Below are positions 59,789 through 64,000 of a DNA stretch of 64,000 nt, piece by piece (positions within the stretch are counted from its first letter, which is position 1; each line of letters starts with the position of its first letter). Made by a program: the position numbers and the translations under genes. A model generated the notes under the pieces. It ran no database searches and had not been told where the DNA came from. It saw only the letters and a list, made by a program, of their open reading frames with translations. This stretch comes from UPXZ01 sp964498765. Its GTDB lineage: Bacteria; Bacteroidota; Bacteroidia; Bacteroidales; Paludibacteraceae. Where the stretch lies: positions 1-64,000 of the forward strand of contig CAZCIU010000006.1 in NCBI GenBank assembly GCA_964498765.1. The letters are read 5' to 3'.

Positions 59789-60955
59789 ATGCGTATGAAC
59801 AATAGAAAAATAGCTTTCACAACTGTATTTGTTGGGATTTTCCTTTTTGGAGTTTCCATGGTGATGATTGGCTCAGCATTGCCGATGCTGAAAGAGAAGT
59901 TTGGTATGAGCGAAATTGAAGCCGGTGGATTGTTCTCCATTCTCCCAATTGGGTTGTTGATTGGCTCAGTTACTTTCGGCCCAATTGCCGATAAATACGG
60001 CTATCGCTGGGTTTTGTCGCTCGCCGCACTGTTTCTATCTTTAGGTTTTTTTGGAATTGCACATGCTGCTTCTGTCAATTTGCTTCGTATCTGTATTTTG
60101 TTTTTTGGAATAGGTGGTGGAGTAATTAATGGTGCTTCCAGTGCATTGGTTTCCGATTTAAGCGAAGCCAAAAACAAAATACTAAACTTGAATTGGTTGG
60201 GCGCATTTTTTGGATTGGGTGCATTTTGTATGCCGTTTGCATTAAGTGTAATCGATAAATCGCATTATTCTACTGTGATTGACATTGCAAGTGTACTGAG
60301 CTTGTTGGTTGCCGTGCTATTTGCTATCATTTCTTATCCGGTAATGGTGCAAAAGGATAAAATTTCATTTCGACTGGTTCCGATTTTTCTGAAAAACAAG
60401 CTTTTTATGGCGATATGTTTCTTCTTGTTTTTTCAGTCCGCATTCGAGGCTTTGGTCAATAATTGGTCAGTATCCTATTTTATAAATTCGAATAATTTTA
60501 CACAAGAAAATGCGCTTTTGGCTCTATCATTTTCGGTTTTGGGAATGATAGTTATGCGAGTATTGACCGGAAGTGTTTTGAAAAAGATGCAACATTATCA
60601 CCTAATTACTATGGCATTAGTGATGCTAAGTTTAGGTTTTGTTGCTTTGATTACTTCTTCTAATTTTGTGGTAAATTCTGTCGGAATGTTTTTGCTGGGA
60701 GCAGGTTTAGCACCTGGATTTCCGGTTTTGCTTGGATTGGCTGGTGAAATGTTCAAAGAAGTCTCCGCAACCTCATTTAGTTTTGCCATGTTGATTGCGC
60801 TTATCGGAAATACGATTATCAATTATTCAACCGGACTTCTTACGCAGCGATTTGGGATGCAGGTTTATCCTTATGTGATTTTAGGTGAAATCGTTTTTAT
60901 GGCTTTCATTTTTTTATTAATCAGACGTTTTGAAATAAATAATAAACAAAAATAA
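59789..60955 (+). CDS. Major facilitator superfamily transporter
   Basis: This 388-residue protein has twelve predicted membrane helices. The MFS signature between helices 2 and 3 is GPIADKYGYRWVLS, and the central linker is short. It has no other diagnostic residues, so the substrate (sugar, organic acid or drug) is unknown. A cyclophilin-type lipoprotein gene starts two bases after its stop codon, so the two are co-transcribed. Confidence 0.92.
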   Translation: MRMNNRKIAFTTVFVGIFLFGVSMVMIGSALPMLKEKFGMSEIEAGGLFSILPIGLLIGSVTFGPIADKYGYRWVLSLAALFLSLGFFGIAHAASVNLLRICILFFGIGGGVINGASSALVSDLSEAKNKILNLNWLGAFFGLGAFCMPFALSVIDKSHYSTVIDIASVLSLLVAVLFAIISYPVMVQKDKISFRLVPIFLKNKLFMAICFFLFFQSAFEALVNNWSVSYFINSNNFTQENALLALSFSVLGMIVMRVLTGSVLKKMQHYHLITMALVMLSLGFVALITSSNFVVNSVGMFLLGAGLAPGFPVLLGLAGEMFKEVSATSFSFAMLIALIGNTIINYSTGLLTQRFGMQVYPYVILGEIVFMAFIFLLIRRFEINNKQK

Positions 60956-60957
60956 CT

Positions 60958-61695
60958 ATGAATAAACTAGGTAAAACATTCATTAAATCGGCACAAGTTC
61001 TTATTCTTTTTGGAATAATTCTGAGTTTTTCGTCGTGTGTGATTTTGAGAAAAAACGTAAGCAAAAAGGAAACAAAAGTAAAGATTGAAACTACTGAAGG
61101 TGAGATTATTGTAAAACTGTACAATGAAACGCCTTTGCACAGAGACAATTTCGTTAAATTGGTTAAAGAAAAATTCTATGATGGTGTGCTTTTTCATCGT
61201 GTGATTGCGGACTTTATGATTCAGGGTGGCGATCCCGATTCGAAAACTGCTGCAAAAGGTGCTATGCTGGGTAATGGAGATCTTGGTTACACAATTCCGG
61301 CAGAAATAAAAACTCCGACCATTTATCATAAAAAAGGTGCTTTGGCTGCTGCTCGTGAAGGCGATAATGTAAATCCACAGAAAGCATCCTCAGCCTGCCA
61401 GTTTTACATTGTGGAAGGCCGAACTTTTACGGATGTCCAGCTTGACAATATGCAGGCAGGAAAACTGGCTCGTAGTTCAACAAGTAGCAATGATTCAATC
61501 TATAAATTTAGTGATAAGGCACGCGCAGATTACCAAACAATTGGAGGAACTCCACATTTGGATGGAAATTATACCGTGTTTGGAGAAGTATTGGAAGGTA
61601 TGGAGGTTGTTGATAAGATTTCAGTTGTAAAAACCGATAGAAATGACCGACCAGAAAAAGATGTGAAGGTAATTCGGATGCGGATTGTAAGATAA
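60958..61695 (+). CDS. Cyclophilin-type peptidyl-prolyl isomerase lipoprotein
   Basis: This 245-residue protein has a lipobox (SFSSC, Cys27) and a cyclophilin domain with HRDNFVKLV, FHRVIADFMIQGGDP (active-site Arg and Phe region), SACQFYIVEG and the terminal FGEVLEGMEVVDKI. It assists folding of secreted proteins at the periplasmic face. The domain is interrupted by an insertion of about 40 residues around DNMQAGKLARSSTSSND. It is translationally close to the MFS gene and is followed by a strong terminator. Confidence 0.95.
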   Translation: MNKLGKTFIKSAQVLILFGIILSFSSCVILRKNVSKKETKVKIETTEGEIIVKLYNETPLHRDNFVKLVKEKFYDGVLFHRVIADFMIQGGDPDSKTAAKGAMLGNGDLGYTIPAEIKTPTIYHKKGALAAAREGDNVNPQKASSACQFYIVEGRTFTDVQLDNMQAGKLARSSTSSNDSIYKFSDKARADYQTIGGTPHLDGNYTVFGEVLEGMEVVDKISVVKTDRNDRPEKDVKVIRMRIVR

Positions 61696-61706
61696 AAGAC
61701 AATAAA

Positions 61707-61742
61707 CAAAAAATCAGCAAACTAATGTTTGCTGATTTTTTT
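61707..61742. terminator. Bidirectional terminator
   Basis: AAAAATCAGCAAAC pairs with GTTTGCTGATTTTT around a four-base loop. It lies between the convergent cyclophilin and Wzz-like genes. Confidence 0.92.
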
Positions 61743-61755
61743 ATGAAGTGATATA

Positions 61756-62721
61756 TTATTTATTCTTGAGGAAATTAATAATTGACTTTCGTTGTTCAAA
61801 AATGTAAGAGGCGAGTAATCCGGCAGCAATTCCGATTAAAAGTCCATAAATAAAAATCTTCATTTTTGAATTAACTGGACCATAAATAGAGAAACCATCC
61901 GTTAAGAAAACTGGAGTTTTTGCAATATTTAAGAAGCGCTCGTTAATTTCTTTAGTGCCTATTAAGCTTATTACATCTTCGTAAATTAAAGGTTTCTTTT
62001 GTTCTCCAACAATTAAACTGTTATTGTTAAGATTAAGTGATTTGTTATTTAGGTCTTGAAAATAACTAATATTCGCCAAACTGTCAATTCGTTTAATTTC
62101 TGCTTTTGCAAATTCAACTCTAGCTTCATACCCTTTTCTTCTGGCTTCAAATTCTCTGATAAGCCGTGGGTTCGCGTTGATATAATCTAGCAGTGCCTTT
62201 TCTAGTGTTGCTATTTGATTTGGATTTCTCGTTTCAATCTGAAGATAAATACGATCGGATAAGACAACATTCATCGTATCTGAAAGCGAATGCTGATTCT
62301 TAAAGTCAACTAAATCAGGCATATCGTCTTTTATATAATCGATGATATTGAAATACTTAATCGCCACAATTTCACTCGTTACACTGTCTGGAATGTTCAA
62401 TTTTGATGCTAAAGACAATTCCTTATTATTCATCGGACTAACTTTTAGCTTGTCAATGATGTCTTTAACAATGTGTGAGTTTGAATTACTTACATAAAGC
62501 GTGGTTTCTGCCATGTAAGTTTGCTTGGAATCTTGTGCAAAATAGATTGCGCCGGCAATTCCTAAAGCCAGGCAAAGCAAAAATACTATCCAATGTTTAA
62601 CAGAAATTTGCAACAATCTTCCGGTGAAAATGACAATTTTCCGGATCAGATCATAAATCCATTTAAAAACGACATTAATTATTTGAACTAAATTCAATTC
62701 TTTCGGGTCAGTGTTTTCCAT
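61756..62721 (-). CDS. Wzz-type chain-length determinant family protein
   Basis: This 321-residue protein has a cytoplasmic N terminus, a membrane helix at about 45-65 (HWIVFLLCLALGIAGAIYF), a large periplasmic helical domain (coiled coil RRKGYEARVEFAKAEIKR) and a second helix near 285-305. There is no kinase domain, unlike the Wzc-like protein at 2429. It probably regulates O-antigen or polymer length, but no polymer genes are adjacent. It has two candidate -7 boxes upstream. Confidence 0.82.
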   Translation of the reverse strand: MENTDPKELNLVQIINVVFKWIYDLIRKIVIFTGRLLQISVKHWIVFLLCLALGIAGAIYFAQDSKQTYMAETTLYVSNSNSHIVKDIIDKLKVSPMNNKELSLASKLNIPDSVTSEIVAIKYFNIIDYIKDDMPDLVDFKNQHSLSDTMNVVLSDRIYLQIETRNPNQIATLEKALLDYINANPRLIREFEARRKGYEARVEFAKAEIKRIDSLANISYFQDLNNKSLNLNNNSLIVGEQKKPLIYEDVISLIGTKEINERFLNIAKTPVFLTDGFSIYGPVNSKMKIFIYGLLIGIAAGLLASYIFEQRKSIINFLKNK

Positions 62722-62801
62722 ACCTTAGTGAATTTATTGTTATTTCATTAAAATAAATCAGATTTCGGTTCAAAGTTTGATTATTAAAATCCTTGTTTTT
62801 A

Positions 62802-62819
62802 CAAAGTTAATCAAATATA
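62802..62819 (-). promoter_or_regulatory. Two -7 boxes for Wzz-like gene
   Basis: Minus-strand TAACTTTG (62802-62809) and TATATTTG (62812-62819) both match TAnnTTTG, about 81-98 bases before the start codon. Confidence 0.4.
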
Positions 62820-62910
62820 TTTATTAAAAAACCAAATTATATCTAAATTCTAACGTAATAAATTGAGAATTAGTATTTGTAAGAGATGATTTCAATGAAT
62901 AAATAAATAA

Positions 62911-62945
62911 AAAAGCCAACTAATTTTTTGGAAAAGTTGGCTTAA
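62911..62945 (-). terminator. Intrinsic terminator after atpG
   Basis: AAGCCAACT pairs with AGTTGGCTT; on the minus strand a U-rich run follows. It closes the ATP synthase operon. Confidence 0.8.
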
Positions 62946-62964
62946 TATTTCTATGAAAATTTTA

Positions 62965-63837
62965 TTAATTCTGTCCAAATGAACCACCAATAATATCAAG
63001 CAACTCGTTGGTAATAGCTTGCTGACGAGATTTGTTATATTGAAGGTTCAGTTCTTGCAATAAGTCGTCCGCATTATCCGTAGCAATTTGCATAGCAATA
63101 GTGCGTGCTGCGTGTTCCGAAGCAGCCGAATCGAGTAGGGCAGTATATAATTTTAAGCGAATAACTTTCGGAATTAGTTCGCTCATAATGTCAGGTCTGT
63201 TCGGTTCTACCAAATAATTTTGATGATGTCCGGCGTGACTTTCTGTATCAAGTTTAAGTTTGATTGGCAAGAATGCTTCAGACACCAAAACCTGCGAACT
63301 TTTGCTTTTGAAATGGTGATAAATAAAATCTACACGGTCTATTTCATTTTTTCGGAACATTTCCATCAGCCTGTTAGCCAGAGCTTGCGAGTCTTTGTAG
63401 TTGGGTTTGTCGGCCATTTCCTCAAAGCTTTCTTCTACTTTGAAACCCATTTTCTTCACTGCTTGAGCCACTTTTTTCCCTATTGGGAAAATTAGCACAT
63501 TCTCTTTTCCCAATTGATTGTACGCGTCAATCGAACTACTTAACCTTTTGCTTACGTTTGAGTTGAAGCTTCCGCACAAACTTGAATTAGAAGAAAAAGC
63601 TACAATTGCAACACGTTTCACTTCTCGTAGTTCGGCATAGATGGACGTAGTTTCCTCTTCCGCACTCAAGAAATTATTCAAAATATGTGTCAATTTTTGC
63701 TCATAAGGATAGAAACTTTCAATCTGCTTTTGTGCTTTTCGCAGTTTGGCAGACGAAACCATTTTCATCGCAGATGTGATTTTCTGCGTTGATTTGACGG
63801 ATTGTATCCTCGATTTTATTTCTTTTAAAGAAGCCAT
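62965..63837 (-). CDS. atpG: ATP synthase F1 subunit gamma
   Basis: This 290-residue protein has the conserved N-terminal coiled-coil start (LKEIKSRIQSVKSTQKITSAMKMVSSAKL), the central SSNSSLCGSFNSNV segment, and the C-terminal YNKSRQQAITNELLDIIGG helix of the rotor shaft. It couples proton flow in Fo to catalysis in the alpha/beta hexamer. It follows atpA and ends the operon at a terminator. The length matches the family. Confidence 0.98.
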   Translation of the reverse strand: MASLKEIKSRIQSVKSTQKITSAMKMVSSAKLRKAQKQIESFYPYEQKLTHILNNFLSAEEETTSIYAELREVKRVAIVAFSSNSSLCGSFNSNVSKRLSSSIDAYNQLGKENVLIFPIGKKVAQAVKKMGFKVEESFEEMADKPNYKDSQALANRLMEMFRKNEIDRVDFIYHHFKSKSSQVLVSEAFLPIKLKLDTESHAGHHQNYLVEPNRPDIMSELIPKVIRLKLYTALLDSAASEHAARTIAMQIATDNADDLLQELNLQYNKSRQQAITNELLDIIGGSFGQN

Positions 63838-63936
63838 TTTTAAGATTTTAGACTAACAGACGATAGACTTTTAGACCATTAGACCTTCAATAACTATAAA
63901 CATTTAACTCAAAACTCGATATTCAGAACTAGTAAA
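63838..63936 (-). repeat. AGAC-periodic repeat tract between atpA and atpG
   Basis: On the plus strand the tetramer AGAC recurs five times at 7-8-base steps near 63850-63885 (TTAGACTAAC, AGACGAT, AGACTTTT, AGACCATT, AGACCTT). AACTCAAAACTCGATATTC words follow. It is another short-period spacer inside an operon. Confidence 0.7.
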
Positions 63937-64000
63937 CTAAATTCTTTTTGCTACATCTTCTGCTACGCTTTTCAAAATAGCCGTAACATTATCATCAATC
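63937..64000 (-). CDS. atpA: ATP synthase F1 subunit alpha, C-terminal end (partial)
   Basis: The last 20 codons read IDDNVTAILKSVAEDVAKRI before the stop at 63937. The rest lies beyond the window. The position directly upstream of atpG and the helical AEDVAK ending fit AtpA. The identification rests mainly on synteny. Confidence 0.75.
   Translation of the reverse strand, partial: IDDNVTAILKSVAEDVAKRI

Overview
The window is a low-GC chromosomal segment from a Bacteroidetes bacterium, most likely an anaerobic Bacteroidales close to Paludibacter. This rests on the type IX secretion genes porU and porV, a SusC/SusD polysaccharide utilisation locus, many Bacteroidetes-style -7 promoter boxes (TAnnTTTG), and a complete B12-dependent glutamate mutase / methylaspartate ammonia-lyase operon. 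The species call is an inference; no rRNA or tRNA gene was seen.

Layout. 1-6200: end of an exopolysaccharide/capsule cluster (GT4 glycosyltransferase, WecA-like phosphosugar transferase, Wza-like export lipoprotein, Wzc-like tyrosine kinase, nucleotidyltransferase). 6200-11050: histone-H1-like protein, methyltransferase and a DPP5-like S9 peptidase, separated by two repeat-rich gene-poor islands with palindromes, a 213-bp direct duplication and short-period tandem repeats. 11100-16900: ECF sigma factor with a membrane/beta-barrel partner, small membrane protein, lipoprotein serpin, LVIVD-repeat lipoprotein and DUF4923 lipoprotein. 16900-21500: glycogen operon (debranching enzyme, GT4 synthase, GH57) on the minus strand. 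21800-26800: rhomboid protease, clpB, rex and a fumarylacetoacetate-hydrolase-family enzyme. 27000-37200: porU-porV, ispF, 2-Cys peroxiredoxin, ZIP transporter, an unknown outer-membrane protein and ComM. 37300-48050: a polysaccharide utilisation locus (SusC, SusD, surface glycan-binding lipoprotein, GH30 lipoprotein, T9SS-sorted E-set protein) with a SusR-like DUF6377 regulator, best explained as a beta-1,6-glucan locus. 48400-50000: catalase. 50180-58006: the glutamate mutase operon. 58270-64000: acyltransferase, MFS transporter, cyclophilin lipoprotein, Wzz-like protein, atpG and the end of atpA.

How it works together. The glm operon converts glutamate to 3-methylaspartate (GlmS/GlmE, reactivated by GlmL) and then to mesaconate (methylaspartate ammonia-lyase). 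No classical mesaconase or citramalate lyase lies in the window; instead the operon continues with an AtuA-family protein, a DUF4387 protein and a P-loop protein fused to a degenerate AlaRS-type second additional domain. These three are the best candidates here for an incompletely described catabolic module. A GxxExxY nuclease-like gene interrupts the operon and is bracketed by a 17-bp inverted repeat, so it looks like a small mobile cassette.

A second theme is unusual intergenic DNA: several gene starts are preceded by unrelated short-period tandem repeats (units of 7 to 29 nt), and other gaps hold perfect or covarying palindromes.
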